A stretch of 64,000 bases of DNA from Lutibacter agarilyticus (GTDB lineage Bacteria > Bacteroidota > Bacteroidia > Flavobacteriales > Flavobacteriaceae). Shown here piece by piece: positions 1 to 9,426 of the stretch (position 1 is the stretch's first letter; each line of letters opens with the position of its first letter). The stretch spans positions 372,001 through 436,000 of the forward strand of contig NZ_FZNT01000004.1 in the NCBI RefSeq assembly GCF_900188235.1. The letters run 5' to 3'. The notes below the pieces were generated by a model. The model saw only the letters and a list, made by a program, of their open reading frames with translations. It was not told where the DNA came from and did not search any database. The translations under genes and the position numbers were made by a program.

Positions 1-65
1 CTGTGAAACAAAGTGGAACAAAAGAAAAAGATTTAGCGGAAAGCCTGACCCGTAGGGAAACGCCC
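1..65 (-). repeat. Partial structured intergenic repeat (copy A, cut by window edge)
   Basis: Read on the minus strand this stretch begins GGGCGT (65-60), has a short CCC-TAC-GGG hairpin, and then TTCCGCTAAATCTTTT (41-26). The same order, GGGCGT then hairpin then TTCCGCTATATCTTTT, occurs on the plus strand at 61477-61527, with 15 of 16 bases identical in the second block. The 3' half (GGATGCCGC... in copy B) would lie beyond the window edge. From memory, elements of this shape are common between genes in Flavobacteria. No protein coding is seen here. Confidence 0.6.
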
Positions 66-78
66 AAATTTTAAGCAT

Positions 79-110
79 AAAAAAACCTTCATATTGCTAT
101 GAAGGTTTTT
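79..110 (-). terminator. Rho-independent terminator of rpmE2
   Basis: Inverted repeat AAAAACCTTCATA / TATGAAGGTTTTT with a 4-base loop, 20 bases past the rpmE2 stop. On the minus strand the stem ends in a T-run. The A/T-rich arms make it potentially bidirectional. Confidence 0.8.
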
Positions 111-129
111 AATATTGTAAACTAAAATA

Positions 130-381
130 TTACTTTTTAAATTTAGCATATTTAGTTTTGAACTTGTCAATACGTCCTGCAGTATCAATTAACTTAGTTT
201 TACCAGTGTAAAAAGGATGTGAAGTTCTTGAAATCTCTAATTTTACTAAAGGATATTCAACACCATCTACATCTAAAGTTTCTTTAGTATTTACTGTTGA
301 ACGAGTTAAAAACACATCGTCGTTTGACATATCTTTGAATGCTACCATTCTATAATTTTCTGGGTGTATACCTTTTTTCAT
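130..381 (-). CDS. rpmE2: 50S ribosomal protein L31 type B
   Basis: Type B L31, a protein of the large ribosomal subunit near the central protuberance. The 83-residue product opens [11 protein letters not shown] and contains the family blocks [12 protein letters not shown] and [10 protein letters not shown]. The zinc-ligand cysteines of type A L31 are absent, which defines the zinc-independent form. It is monocistronic, with a promoter-like box at 421-450 and a terminator at 79-110. It is divergent from the lipoprotein gene at 502. Start and length fit the family and nothing is unusual. Assignment is secure. Confidence 0.97.
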   Translation of the reverse strand: MKKGIHPENYRMVAFKDMSNDDVFLTRSTVNTKETLDVDGVEYPLVKLEISRTSHPFYTGKTKLIDTAGRIDKFKTKYAKFKK

Positions 382-420
382 TTTGAACTCGTTTTAATTC
401 TGTTTTTATTTTTAAGACTG

Positions 421-450
421 CAAATTTAACCATATTTTTGAAACTTCAAA
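421..450 (-). promoter_or_regulatory. Putative rpmE2 promoter
   Basis: On the minus strand a perfect Bacteroidetes -7 box TAAATTTG (428-421) is preceded by TTTG (450-447) at an 18-base distance. The predicted start of transcription is near 415, giving a leader of about 34 bases to the ATG at 381. This is a motif match only. Confidence 0.5.
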
Positions 451-501
451 CAAATATTTTAGTTTATTTACATAAAATTTAAAAAAAAGCAGTTTAAGAT
501 T

Positions 502-1539
502 ATGTCATACAAATCATTTATAGGTTTTGCAGTAATTCTTTTTATAATATCCTCGTGTAAAAGTGAATACAAATTTATATTAAACACTCCTAAAAGCGTT
601 CAATCTAACCAAGAACTTACTGTTTCTATTTCAGAAAAAGGAAATAAAGCTATTGACTCGGTTCAATTTTCTATTGGTAACAAAAAAATTAAAAGTACTA
701 ATAATTCAGCAACTTTAAAGGTTGCCGATTATAAATTAGGCAAACATACCGTTACAGCTATTGTTTTTTATGAAAGTAAAACTAAAAAAGTGACAAAGCC
801 TATTTATATTATGGCTGATACCGCACCTGAAATTTATACCTATAAAATTATAAACACCTATCCACACGATAAAGATGCCTATACACAAGGCTTAGAATAT
901 TACAATGGATTTTTATATGAAGGAACTGGTCAAAGAGGTGAATCGTCTATTAGAAAAGTTGAATTAGAAACTGGAAAAGTTGTACAACAAAAAGATATAG
1001 ATGAAAAATATTTTGGAGAAGGTATTACTATTTTCAACAATAAATTATACCAGTTAACTTGGCAAAGTGGTATTGGCTTTGTGTACAATTTAGATACTTT
1101 TGAAAAAGAAAACGAATTTAAATACACTAAAAGTCGTGAAGGTTGGGGCTTAACTCATAATGGTGAAAAACTTATAAAAACTGACGGCACAGAGCGTATT
1201 TGGTTTTTAAATCCTAAAACTTTAATTGAAGAAAGTTATATTGAAGCCTATACCAACAAACAAAAAGTTGAAAAATTAAATGAGCTTGAATACATTAACG
1301 GAAAAATTTATGCCAACCGTTGGCAGTTGAATTCAATCTTAATCATAAATCCTACAAACGGTAAAGTTGAAGGCGTTGCCAATTTAAATTCGCTAAAAGA
1401 ATTAATTGAAAAAGAGCAAGCTTTAGATGACAGCGATGATGTTTTAAACGGAATTGCTTTTGATAAAGAAAATAACAGACTATTTGTTACAGGAAAACAC
1501 TGGAGCAAATTATATGAAATTGAATTGATTAAAAAATAA
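502..1539 (+). CDS. Glutaminyl-peptide cyclotransferase, lipoprotein
   Basis: Likely converts N-terminal glutamine of peptides to pyroglutamate (plant/bacterial-type glutamine cyclotransferase family, a beta-propeller fold). The 345-residue product begins with a lipoprotein signal ending SSCKS (Cys about 19). It then has an Ig-like N-terminal stretch (about 25-105) and the family core from about 115, with the characteristic YPHDKDAYTQGLEY, FLYEGTGQ and YQLTWQ blocks. Lipidation suggests a periplasmic or outer-membrane location. It starts a plus-strand run, the next gene lying 39 bases downstream. The family is well supported. The physiological substrate is unknown. Confidence 0.85.
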   Translation: MSYKSFIGFAVILFIISSCKSEYKFILNTPKSVQSNQELTVSISEKGNKAIDSVQFSIGNKKIKSTNNSATLKVADYKLGKHTVTAIVFYESKTKKVTKPIYIMADTAPEIYTYKIINTYPHDKDAYTQGLEYYNGFLYEGTGQRGESSIRKVELETGKVVQQKDIDEKYFGEGITIFNNKLYQLTWQSGIGFVYNLDTFEKENEFKYTKSREGWGLTHNGEKLIKTDGTERIWFLNPKTLIEESYIEAYTNKQKVEKLNELEYINGKIYANRWQLNSILIINPTNGKVEGVANLNSLKELIEKEQALDDSDDVLNGIAFDKENNRLFVTGKHWSKLYEIELIKK

Positions 1540-1578
1540 TGTTCTTTAACTATTTTTTATATTTACAAAAACAACTGA

Positions 1579-3102
1579 ATGCGTAACCTCTCCATTTTTA
1601 TTATTTTCACTGTTCTCATCTTTTTTTCTTCGTGTAGAAAAGATTTTTCTGAAGAACTAAGTTCAGGTGAAGTTTCATTTTCTAAAGACACGGTTTATTT
1701 AGACACTGTTTTTACAAATATTGGCTCAAGCACCTATAATTTAAAGGTGTATAATAAAAGTAATGAGGACATATCGATTCCTAGTATTGCATTAGGAAGA
1801 GGTCAAAATTCATTTTATCGCTTAAATGTAGATGGAAATCCGGGAAAAAAATTTGAAAATATTGAAGTTTTAGCCAAAGACAGCATTTTTATTTTTATTG
1901 AAACTACAATAGATTACAATGAAATTCCAGATCCTATTTACACAGATTCCATTGTATTTAGTGGCGGTGGTTACTTACAAGATGTAAAACTGGTAACACT
2001 TGTGCAAGACGCTCATTTTTTATTCCCTTCAAAAGACGCTAACAATATTATTGAAATCATTACAATTGGTATTGATGCTGAAGGTGAAGAAATAAATGTG
2101 AACGGATTTTACTTAGAAGACAATACTACTTTTACAAACGAAAAACCCTATGTTATTTATGGTTATTGCGGGGTTCCTTCTAATAAAACATTAACTGTTG
2201 ATGCTGGTGCTAAAATTTATTTTCATTCTAACTCAGGTTTAATAGTTGATAAAAATGCTACGCTACTAATTAATGGTGAAGTTAACAATGAAGTTCTTAT
2301 TGAAGGAGACCGATTAGAACCAATATTTAGTGATACCCCAGGACAATGGGGTGCTATTTGGTTACGTGCAGGCAGTAAAAATCACAGTATAAACCATGCT
2401 ATTATTAAAAATGCTTCCGCAGGAATAATTATAGATTCTATTGGAAACAACAATTCGCCTACTTTGACTATTAAAAACACCCAAATTTACAACAGTTCTA
2501 ATTTTGGAATTTTAGCTAGAGAAACAAATATTGAAGGTGAAAATGTGGTAATTAACAACTCAGGACAAGTTTCTTTAGCCTGTACAATTGGCGGAACTTA
2601 TAATTTTACACATTCAACATTTGTTAATTTTTGGAACAACAGTATACGCCAATACCCTAGTGTTTTGATTAATAATTTCTTCTCATATGTTGAAAACGGA
2701 CAAGAAATTATTGAAACTCGAAATTTATACGAAGCAAATTTTACCAATTGCATTATTGATGGAAATAATAATATTGAATTAATTTTAAATAAGGTTGAAG
2801 GAGCTATATTTAATTACAATTTTAAAAATATCCTATTGAAATTTAATGATTTCACCAATTCTTATGAAGGAATTCCTGAGTACGATTTTGAAGATACCAG
2901 TCATTATTCTGAAATAATTTTAAACGGAGAAGCAGATTTTAAATCGACCAAAAACAACGAATTTATAATTGGTGAAGCATCTGACGGAATTGAAAAAGCA
3001 AATTTAGACGGAAGTGCTAAAGTACCAACTGATATTTTAGGAGTTACAAGAACTTCTCCTGCAGATATTGGAGCTTACCAACATATCATTTTTGAAAAAT
3101 AA
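1579..3102 (+). CDS. Beta-helix lipoprotein with choice-of-anchor Q-like end
   Basis: Surface or periplasmic lipoprotein of unknown function. The 507-residue product has a lipoprotein signal ending FFSSCRKD (Cys about 19). Its middle (about 190-440) consists of Asn-, Ile- and Gly-rich short repeats such as NGEVNNEVLIEGD and NAIIKNASAGIII, as expected for a right-handed parallel beta-helix. The C-terminus reads RTSPADIGAYQH, typical of the choice-of-anchor Q domain in Bacteroidetes. The next gene starts 3 bases after the stop, so co-transcription with the SDR gene is likely. No catalytic residues can be assigned. A carbohydrate-binding or lyase-like role is possible but not shown. Confidence 0.7.
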   Translation: MRNLSIFIIFTVLIFFSSCRKDFSEELSSGEVSFSKDTVYLDTVFTNIGSSTYNLKVYNKSNEDISIPSIALGRGQNSFYRLNVDGNPGKKFENIEVLAKDSIFIFIETTIDYNEIPDPIYTDSIVFSGGGYLQDVKLVTLVQDAHFLFPSKDANNIIEIITIGIDAEGEEINVNGFYLEDNTTFTNEKPYVIYGYCGVPSNKTLTVDAGAKIYFHSNSGLIVDKNATLLINGEVNNEVLIEGDRLEPIFSDTPGQWGAIWLRAGSKNHSINHAIIKNASAGIIIDSIGNNNSPTLTIKNTQIYNSSNFGILARETNIEGENVVINNSGQVSLACTIGGTYNFTHSTFVNFWNNSIRQYPSVLINNFFSYVENGQEIIETRNLYEANFTNCIIDGNNNIELILNKVEGAIFNYNFKNILLKFNDFTNSYEGIPEYDFEDTSHYSEIILNGEADFKSTKNNEFIIGEASDGIEKANLDGSAKVPTDILGVTRTSPADIGAYQHIIFEK

Positions 3103-3105
3103 CTT

Positions 3106-3786
3106 ATGAAAAACATTATAATCACAGGAACAAGTCGAGGAATTGGTTTTGAACTAACACAGCTTTTCGCAAAAAACAATTGCAATGTTTTAGCATTATC
3201 AAGAAATTCTGAACCTTTAAATAAGTTAGCGCTTAAAAATGTTTCAACGCTTTCGGTTGATTTATCTAATGATGCCGATTTGCAAAAAGTAACTGCTTTT
3301 ATTGCTAAGAATTGGAAAACTGTAGATATTTTAATTAACAATGCTGGTAAGCTAATTAACAAACCTTTTGAAGAACTTTCTACTAAAGATTTTATGGAAG
3401 TTTACCAAGTAAATGTTTTTGCCGTTGCTGAACTAACCAAACAACTACTTCCCTTCTTTAAAGAAGGAAGTCATATTGTAAATATTAGCAGTATTGGAGG
3501 TGTTCAAGGAAGCATGAAATTTCCAGGACTTGCAGCGTATAGCTCATCAAAAGGCGCTTTATTAACACTTACTGAAATGCTTGCTGAAGAATACAAAGAA
3601 CAAGGAATTTCTTTTAATGCACTTGCTTTAGGCGCTGTACAAACTGAAATGTTGAACGAAGCGTTTCCTGGGTATAAAGCACCAGTTTCAGCAATTGAAA
3701 TGGCCGAATACATTTATAATTTTGCACTTACAGGAAATAAATTTTACAACGGAAAAATTTTAGAAGTATCTTCAAGTACACCTTAA
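3106..3786 (+). CDS. SDR-family NAD(P)-dependent oxidoreductase
   Basis: Short-chain dehydrogenase/reductase, cytosolic, substrate unknown. The 226-residue product has the Rossmann glycine motif TGTSRGIG (about 6-13), the NNAG motif (about 78-81), the catalytic Ser in VNISSIGG and the YSSSK catalytic Tyr/Lys pair (about 145-149). Length is slightly short for a classical SDR (about 250) but all core motifs are present. It lies 3 bases after the beta-helix lipoprotein gene and 3 bases before the SprT-like gene, so the three are probably translated from one message. Family is certain and the specific reaction is not. Confidence 0.88.
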   Translation: MKNIIITGTSRGIGFELTQLFAKNNCNVLALSRNSEPLNKLALKNVSTLSVDLSNDADLQKVTAFIAKNWKTVDILINNAGKLINKPFEELSTKDFMEVYQVNVFAVAELTKQLLPFFKEGSHIVNISSIGGVQGSMKFPGLAAYSSSKGALLTLTEMLAEEYKEQGISFNALALGAVQTEMLNEAFPGYKAPVSAIEMAEYIYNFALTGNKFYNGKILEVSSSTP

Positions 3787-3789
3787 TAA

Positions 3790-4380
3790 ATGAGTAAAAC
3801 GCTTTCTCAATACATTCCTGAAAATTCAGTAAAATTAGTTTTTGAAATACTTGCAGAACATCCTATTACTATAAAAATAGTAAACAAAAGGGCTACTAAA
3901 CATGGAGATTTCAAAATAATGCATACTGGTAAAACTCAAATTACAATTAACAACAGTTTAAATCAGTATCAGTTTTTATTGACACTTATTCACGAAATTG
4001 CACATTTTACAACCTTCAAAAAACACAAAAGAGTAAAACCACATGGAATTGAGTGGAAACGAAGTTTTCAACATTTAATGTTGCCTTTTTTACAGCCATC
4101 TATTTTTCCTGAAGAACTATTACCTTACTTAGCTAACTATTTAAAAAATCCGAAAGCCAGCACAGGTTCTGATGTACATTTAACCTACGCACTAAAACAG
4201 TTTGATACAGCATCTAATACAACTATTATGGTTGAAATAGCGCACGGAAGTTTATTTATGTATAATAATAAAACTTATAAAAAAGGTAATACTAGAAGAA
4301 CCAGAATTGAATGTATTGAATTAAACAGCAAAAAAACCTATTTATTCAATCAAAATGCAGAAGTAATACTACTTCAATAA
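3790..4380 (+). CDS. SprT-like domain protein (putative zinc metallopeptidase)
   Basis: SprT-like protein of 196 residues. The HExxH zinc-binding motif HEIAH lies at about 68-72, followed by a distal conserved KPHGIEWKRSF segment that supplies further ligands in the family. SprT/Spartan proteins act on DNA-protein crosslinks in other organisms, but the role of the bacterial members is not settled. No signal peptide is seen, so it is cytosolic. It is the last gene of the tight group from 1579, with 3-base spacing to the SDR gene. Function beyond putative protease is inference. Confidence 0.8.
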   Translation: MSKTLSQYIPENSVKLVFEILAEHPITIKIVNKRATKHGDFKIMHTGKTQITINNSLNQYQFLLTLIHEIAHFTTFKKHKRVKPHGIEWKRSFQHLMLPFLQPSIFPEELLPYLANYLKNPKASTGSDVHLTYALKQFDTASNTTIMVEIAHGSLFMYNNKTYKKGNTRRTRIECIELNSKKTYLFNQNAEVILLQ

Positions 4381-4452
4381 CTTACAAAAATTGTTTATCT
4401 TGTGATAAAATTCAAAGTGATGCCAATTACCAACAATTTGTATTAATTACCT

Positions 4453-5886
4453 ATGGAAGAAACTAAAAACAACCAAACTGAAAATAATCCGGATTACAAC
4501 CCAACACCTGCTAGTGATGCTAAATTTATTTTTGCAAGCATCAAACAGTTTTTATTTGAATTATTAGATATTCGATCAGATACCGATAAAAAAGGTACTA
4601 TTGAGGATATTAAAGAAAATATCTCAATGAAAGGTCACACAGCGTGGGTATTGGTTTTTTCGATATTAATTGCATCAATTGGTTTAAATGTAAGTTCTAC
4701 TGCTGTTGTAATTGGAGCGATGCTTATATCTCCCCTAATGGGGCCAATTCTTGGAATTGGACTCTCAATTGGAATTAATGATATTGACACCTTAAAGCGC
4801 TCTTTAATTAATTTAGGAGTTATGATTGGGTTGAGTTTAGCTACATCATTTACGTTCTTTTTAATCCCCTTATTCAGAAATGAAACTCCTGAACTTTTAG
4901 CCAGAACAGCTCCTGATGTTAGGGATGTTTTTATTGCTATTGCGGGTGGCTTAGCTTTAATTATAGCCATTAGCAGAAGAAGTAAACAAACGAATACCAT
5001 TGCAGGTGTAGCAATTGCAACGGCTTTAATGCCTCCTCTTTGTACAGCTGGTTACGGATTAGCTACTTGGAATTTAGCCTATTTTGGAGGCGCTATGTTT
5101 TTATTTACAATTAACACTATTTTTATAGCTTTAGCAACCTTTGTAATTGTCAAATTCTTGCGATTTCCAATGGTAAGATACATTAATTCTGCTAAAAGAA
5201 AAAGAATTGCAAGTATGGCCTCTTTTGTTGCTTTAATTGTTTTTGCTGGTAGTATTTATATGTTTTTTAACTTATTTAAACAAAATCAATTTCAACAAGC
5301 TGCACAATTATTAATAAATGATATTAAAAGTAACGGAATTAGTATTATTGATGAAAAAGCTGAAAATATTGATTATAAGAATAATACAATAACCATATTT
5401 ATTTATGGCCATAAACTTACTTATAACGAAATAGAAAACTGGAATTCAAGACTCCCTGAGTATGGACTAAAAGGAACAAAACTTGAATTTCAACAAGGAG
5501 TAGATGATTCTGACCTAAGAAATGAGGTGAGAAATTTAACCGATTTATATGCTCAAAATCAAAAATTAATTAATACGCGTGATGAAGATCTTAAAGAAAA
5601 AGAAATAAAAATTAAACTCTTAGAATCAGAAATATCGAAATTTTATGAAAATGAAGTTCCATTTCTACAAATTAGCAAAGAAGCACGAATTAATTATACT
5701 GGCTTGGCTGAAATAAGTTATTCTAAGTTAATTAAAACAAATTTTCAACACGTAGATACAATTACTGTTTTTAACACTACTTGGTACGACTCAATTCCTG
5801 ATACTAAATTGCAACAATTACAATTAGAAAAATGGTTGAAAACTCGTTTAAATTTAGATACGCTGGTAGTCACTAAAAATCCATAA
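4453..5886 (+). CDS. DUF389 domain membrane protein
   Basis: Integral membrane protein of 477 residues with the DUF389 core. A soluble N-terminus is followed by hydrophobic segments from about 65 to 275, containing the conserved ISPLMGPILGIG and ATALMPPLCTAGYGLA blocks. The C-terminal third is soluble, with a predicted coiled coil around 360-395 rich in Glu and Lys (NTRDEDLKEKEIKIKLLESE). Transport activity has been proposed for such proteins but is unproven. The gene overlaps the 3' end of the convergent TonB-dependent receptor gene by 14 bases, so the two terminate into each other. No separate terminator is visible. Confidence 0.85.
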   Translation: MEETKNNQTENNPDYNPTPASDAKFIFASIKQFLFELLDIRSDTDKKGTIEDIKENISMKGHTAWVLVFSILIASIGLNVSSTAVVIGAMLISPLMGPILGIGLSIGINDIDTLKRSLINLGVMIGLSLATSFTFFLIPLFRNETPELLARTAPDVRDVFIAIAGGLALIIAISRRSKQTNTIAGVAIATALMPPLCTAGYGLATWNLAYFGGAMFLFTINTIFIALATFVIVKFLRFPMVRYINSAKRKRIASMASFVALIVFAGSIYMFFNLFKQNQFQQAAQLLINDIKSNGISIIDEKAENIDYKNNTITIFIYGHKLTYNEIENWNSRLPEYGLKGTKLEFQQGVDDSDLRNEVRNLTDLYAQNQKLINTRDEDLKEKEIKIKLLESEISKFYENEVPFLQISKEARINYTGLAEISYSKLIKTNFQHVDTITVFNTTWYDSIPDTKLQQLQLEKWLKTRLNLDTLVVTKNP

Positions 5887-8281
5887 TAACACCAATTTTA
5901 GGCAATACAGTACCTGAGGTATTTTCAACTTCTTCTAACAAATATTTTGAAGGATCTGAAGGGTCTATTAACGCATTTCCATCTGCATCTGTTAGTGGAG
6001 TTAAGAATCCTTGTTCTTGATTTTCAGAACCTAATATATTTTGAATATCTAAGTACAGGTTTAAAGAAAAATGTTTCCAATACCAGGTTTTATCTACTCT
6101 TATATCTAACTGGTGAAATAAATCAAAACGCAATGTATTTAATTCACTATAATCTAAAATACCACTATTATTCACATTGTAATTTGCAATATCAGCAGAA
6201 GCTTCATAATCATAAGGCGTATATGGCCGCCCACCAACTAATCTAAATTTAGCACCCAATTCCCAATTTTTATTGAACTTTTTTCCTCCAGTTGCTGTTA
6301 ATAAATTTCTATTATCCCAACTTGAAGGAATGTACTCATTGTTTAAATCTTTAAACTCGCTTCTAACAAAAGTGTACGACAAAATTCCATACAATCCACT
6401 GTACGATTTTTTCTGCAATAATACCTCAAAACCATAAGCCCTTCCTTCTGAAGTGGATGTAACCTCTTCATTTCCTACTACACCAAAACCAGCACCTAAA
6501 TTGGCTAAACTAATTTGATTTTCTACCGAAAAAGGGTAATTATTATAACCTTTATAAAACCCCTCTAAAGTTACTTTTGAACTTGTGTTGGGTTTAAACT
6601 CTAAACCAGCTACCAAATGCTCAGCAGTAATATATTCTAAACCATTTTCTTTGTTTACTAAAACGCCATCATTATCTCTATATCCCATTACGGTATAAGA
6701 AGGCAATTGATTGTAAATTCCTGCGGAAGCATTTACAGCCCATTTTTCTGTTAAAGCATAAGCCAAAGAAAGTCTTGGAGAAAACTGCTTAAATAAATTA
6801 GACATTTCATCATCATAATCAACTCCATCAAAACGAACTCCAAACGAAACGTTTAATTTTGAGTTGAAATAAGCTTTTGATATTTGACCGAATATTCCAT
6901 ATTTAAACAATGATAAGTTTGAAGAAAAATCTATGATTTCAACTCCTGAAGAATTTGCAAACTTTTGGTAGGTTGCATTGTAATATTTCACCTGCTCCAA
7001 TCCTACACCAAAATTTAACTTATAGTTATTTTTTAAAGTTGAAAAGTTCTCGTAACGTAGTTTATTTTCTGTTTCTCTTGATGAATACTTCAATAGTAAG
7101 TCTTCAGAATTCCCAGTATTATCTTCATACTTATCAGCAACATTATCCCATTCGTTTCTACTTAAAACAATTTGCTGTGTTGATTTTTCTCCATAGTGTT
7201 TATAGGACAATCCCACCGTATAATTCCATTGATTTTGAACAGGAATATTGCTTAAAATATAATTGTTTCTTTTTAAATCATCTTCATCTGTAATACCATC
7301 ATTTACATCTTCGTTTAACTTAAACTTATCAATAGCCCCTAAACCAATTAAAGATAATTCGTTTTTATCATCAAACTTATGCTTTACATTTAATTGAAAG
7401 TCGTTGTAAGTAGGCAAAAATGGTAATTTCAGAAGTCGAAACAATCCACTTAGGTAAGATTGACGCACAGAGGCAATAAAAGTTGTTTTCTCTCCAATAT
7501 GACCATCTGCAGTAATTCCTGCATCAGAAGTACCCAAAGTAGCTCTAATGTCTAATTTTTCGGGGTTTCCTTCCTTCATAGTGAACTCAATTATAGAACT
7601 CAATGCATTTCCTCTATTTGCACTAAATGCACTTGAATAAAAATCGGCTTTTCTAATTAAATCGGCATTTATAATTCCAACAGGACCACCTGTAGAACCT
7701 TGTGTTTGAAAATGATTTATAACAGGAACTTCAACTCCGTCTAAATAAAACTTATTTTCTGCAGGCGAACCACCACGAATAATGATATCATTTCTAAAAC
7801 CTGGATTTGAAGCAACACCTGGAAAAGATTGTATCACTTTCAAGATATCTCGATCACCACCTGGATTTTTTTCAATTTCAGCAATTCCAATAGACTGATA
7901 TGATAGTGGATTTTCTACAGGTTTTCTAAAAAGCTTACTCTGTATTACAACTTCCTCTAATTGTTCATTATCAACATTCATTTGAAATATAATATAAGGT
8001 GATTTTTCTAAGGTCACCAAATAATCTTCTGAAACAACCGTTTGGTAGCCAATAAATGAAGCCTGTAACTTCATATACCCCAAAGGCGAATTGTTAATTA
8101 AGAAATTTCCACTCTCATCAGAAATAACTCCTGTATTTGTACCTAAAATTAGTATGTTCACAAAAGGCAAAGCCTCTCTTGTTTGAGCATCGATAACTTT
8201 ACCTCTTATAACACCCAAATCTTGAGCATTAATGGTAGATACGGTAACAATTAACAATAAAAAACAGCATAGTTTTTTCAT
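5873..8281 (-). CDS. TonB-dependent receptor with CarboxypepD_reg-like domain
   Basis: Outer-membrane active transporter driven by TonB/ExbBD, substrate unknown. From the chosen start the protein has 802 residues: signal peptide ending INAQ (about 1-19), a carboxypeptidase-regulatory-like beta-sandwich (about 22-105), the plug with IIIRGGSPAENKFYLDGV, and a 22-strand-type barrel ending in an aromatic residue (IGVIMDF). The ATG at 8281 (MKKLCCFLLL) is preferred over an upstream one at 8347 because the signal peptide begins there. There is no SusD partner beside it, so it is not a SusC-type pair. It is convergent with the DUF389 gene. Confidence 0.88.
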   Translation of the reverse strand: MKKLCCFLLLIVTVSTINAQDLGVIRGKVIDAQTREALPFVNILILGTNTGVISDESGNFLINNSPLGYMKLQASFIGYQTVVSEDYLVTLEKSPYIIFQMNVDNEQLEEVVIQSKLFRKPVENPLSYQSIGIAEIEKNPGGDRDILKVIQSFPGVASNPGFRNDIIIRGGSPAENKFYLDGVEVPVINHFQTQGSTGGPVGIINADLIRKADFYSSAFSANRGNALSSIIEFTMKEGNPEKLDIRATLGTSDAGITADGHIGEKTTFIASVRQSYLSGLFRLLKLPFLPTYNDFQLNVKHKFDDKNELSLIGLGAIDKFKLNEDVNDGITDEDDLKRNNYILSNIPVQNQWNYTVGLSYKHYGEKSTQQIVLSRNEWDNVADKYEDNTGNSEDLLLKYSSRETENKLRYENFSTLKNNYKLNFGVGLEQVKYYNATYQKFANSSGVEIIDFSSNLSLFKYGIFGQISKAYFNSKLNVSFGVRFDGVDYDDEMSNLFKQFSPRLSLAYALTEKWAVNASAGIYNQLPSYTVMGYRDNDGVLVNKENGLEYITAEHLVAGLEFKPNTSSKVTLEGFYKGYNNYPFSVENQISLANLGAGFGVVGNEEVTSTSEGRAYGFEVLLQKKSYSGLYGILSYTFVRSEFKDLNNEYIPSSWDNRNLLTATGGKKFNKNWELGAKFRLVGGRPYTPYDYEASADIANYNVNNSGILDYSELNTLRFDLFHQLDIRVDKTWYWKHFSLNLYLDIQNILGSENQEQGFLTPLTDADGNALIDPSDPSKYLLEEVENTSGTVLPKIGVIMDF

Positions 8282-8360
8282 AATAAAGTTTATTTTTAAG
8301 CAAATATACATTTTTTTGTTTAACTCAAATGTTAATTGATTAAACATTTTAATTTATTCG

Positions 8361-8396
8361 TAAAAAAAAGTCCTAAACTTAAAAATCTAGGACTTT
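8361..8396 (-). terminator. Terminator after tRNA-Tyr
   Basis: Stem AAAGTCCTA / TAGGACTTT (8368-8376 with 8388-8396). On the minus strand it is followed by a run of T (TTTTTTTTA). It lies directly after the 3' end of tRNA-Tyr. Confidence 0.75.
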
Positions 8397-8397
8397 G

Positions 8398-8478
<81 letters not shown>

Positions 8479-8485
8479 ATTACTA

Positions 8486-8520
8486 AAAAAAATTAAAACT
8501 TCTCTAAGTCGAGAAGTTTT
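8486..8520 (-). terminator. Terminator after tRNA-Lys
   Basis: Stem AAAACTTCTC / GAGAAGTTTT (8495-8504 with 8511-8520). On the minus strand it continues into AATTTTTTTTA. It sits between tRNA-Lys and tRNA-Tyr, which suggests the two tRNAs are at least partly separate transcripts. Confidence 0.7.
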
Positions 8521-8523
8521 ATG

Positions 8524-8596
8524 TGACCTGGCTGGGGCTCGAACCCAGGACCACCTCCTTAAAAGGGAGGTGCTCTACCAACTGAGCTACCAGGTC
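8524..8596 (-). tRNA. tRNA-Lys (TTT)
   Basis: On the minus strand GACCTGGTAGCTCAGTTGG opens the gene and CCAGGTC plus discriminator A closes it. The anticodon stem-loop is CCTCC-CTTTTAA-GGAGG, giving anticodon TTT. The T-arm contains GGTTCGAGCC. Length is 73 nt. Confidence 0.96.
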
Positions 8597-8658
8597 ATTG
8601 TATTCCTTTTTAGCGGCTGCAAAGATATCTATTTTTTTCAAACATCCAAACAAATTTA

Positions 8659-9426
8659 CTATTTAATTTCATTTAAATATGCTTCTCTAACTTTCTTAAA
8701 TAAATTAGAAGAATATACGAAATTTACAATTGCCTCATTCTCAGTTTTAAATATCTCTTTATTGCTCCCTTCCCAAGCTTTTACTCCATTTTGTAAAAAA
8801 ATTATTTTTTCACCAATTTCCATCACAGAATTCATATCATGAGAATTTATTACAGTTGTAATTTGATATTCCGAAGTTATTTCCTTTATTAAATTATCTA
8901 TTACTGTTGCAGTAACTGGATCTAAACCTGAATTTGGTTCATCACAAAAAAGGTATTTAGGATTCATTACAATTGCTCTTGCAATAGCAACTCTTTTTTG
9001 CATTCCACCTGATAATTGTGCCGGAAATTTTTTATTTGCATCGTACAAGTTCACTCTATTTAACACAAAGTTTACACGTTTCAACATTTCAGTATATGTA
9101 TTGTTAGTAAACATTTTTAAAGGAAACATTACATTTTCTTCAACTGTTAAAGAATCATACAATGCACCTCCTTGAAAAACCATACCAATTTCTTGACGTA
9201 ATTGTCTATGCTGTTTTATGCTTAAATTAGAATGTATTCTACCATCAAAAGAAATAGTACCTTCTTCAGGCAAATGCAATCCTAACAAACACTTTAGAAA
9301 CACCGTTTTACCTGAGCCGCTTGTTCCAATAATCATACTTGTTTCACCTTTTTCAAAAGTTGCTGAAATCCCTTTTAAAACTGGTGTACCGTTAAATTTT
9401 TTATATAAGTCTGTAACTGTTATCAT
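8659..9426 (-). CDS. MlaF-type ABC transporter ATP-binding protein
   Basis: ATPase of an Mla/MCE-type lipid transport system that moves phospholipid between the membranes. The 255-residue product shows Walker A GTSGSGKT (about 35-42), signature LSGGMQKR (about 139-146), Walker B YLFCDEPNSGLD and a switch histidine in VINSHD. It directly follows the permease gene: the permease stop codon abuts this ATG, so the two are translationally coupled. No MCE-domain (MlaD) gene is beside it in this window and that subunit must be encoded elsewhere. The family is secure, and the Mla role follows from the partner. Confidence 0.9.
   Translation of the reverse strand: MITVTDLYKKFNGTPVLKGISATFEKGETSMIIGTSGSGKTVFLKCLLGLHLPEEGTISFDGRIHSNLSIKQHRQLRQEIGMVFQGGALYDSLTVEENVMFPLKMFTNNTYTEMLKRVNFVLNRVNLYDANKKFPAQLSGGMQKRVAIARAIVMNPKYLFCDEPNSGLDPVTATVIDNLIKEITSEYQITTVINSHDMNSVMEIGEKIIFLQNGVKAWEGSNKEIFKTENEAIVNFVYSSNLFKKVREAYLNEIK

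Noticed and set aside
4635-5000. 121-residue frame antisense to the DUF389 gene
   Set aside because: It opposes conserved membrane segments of a real gene and is only a shadow.
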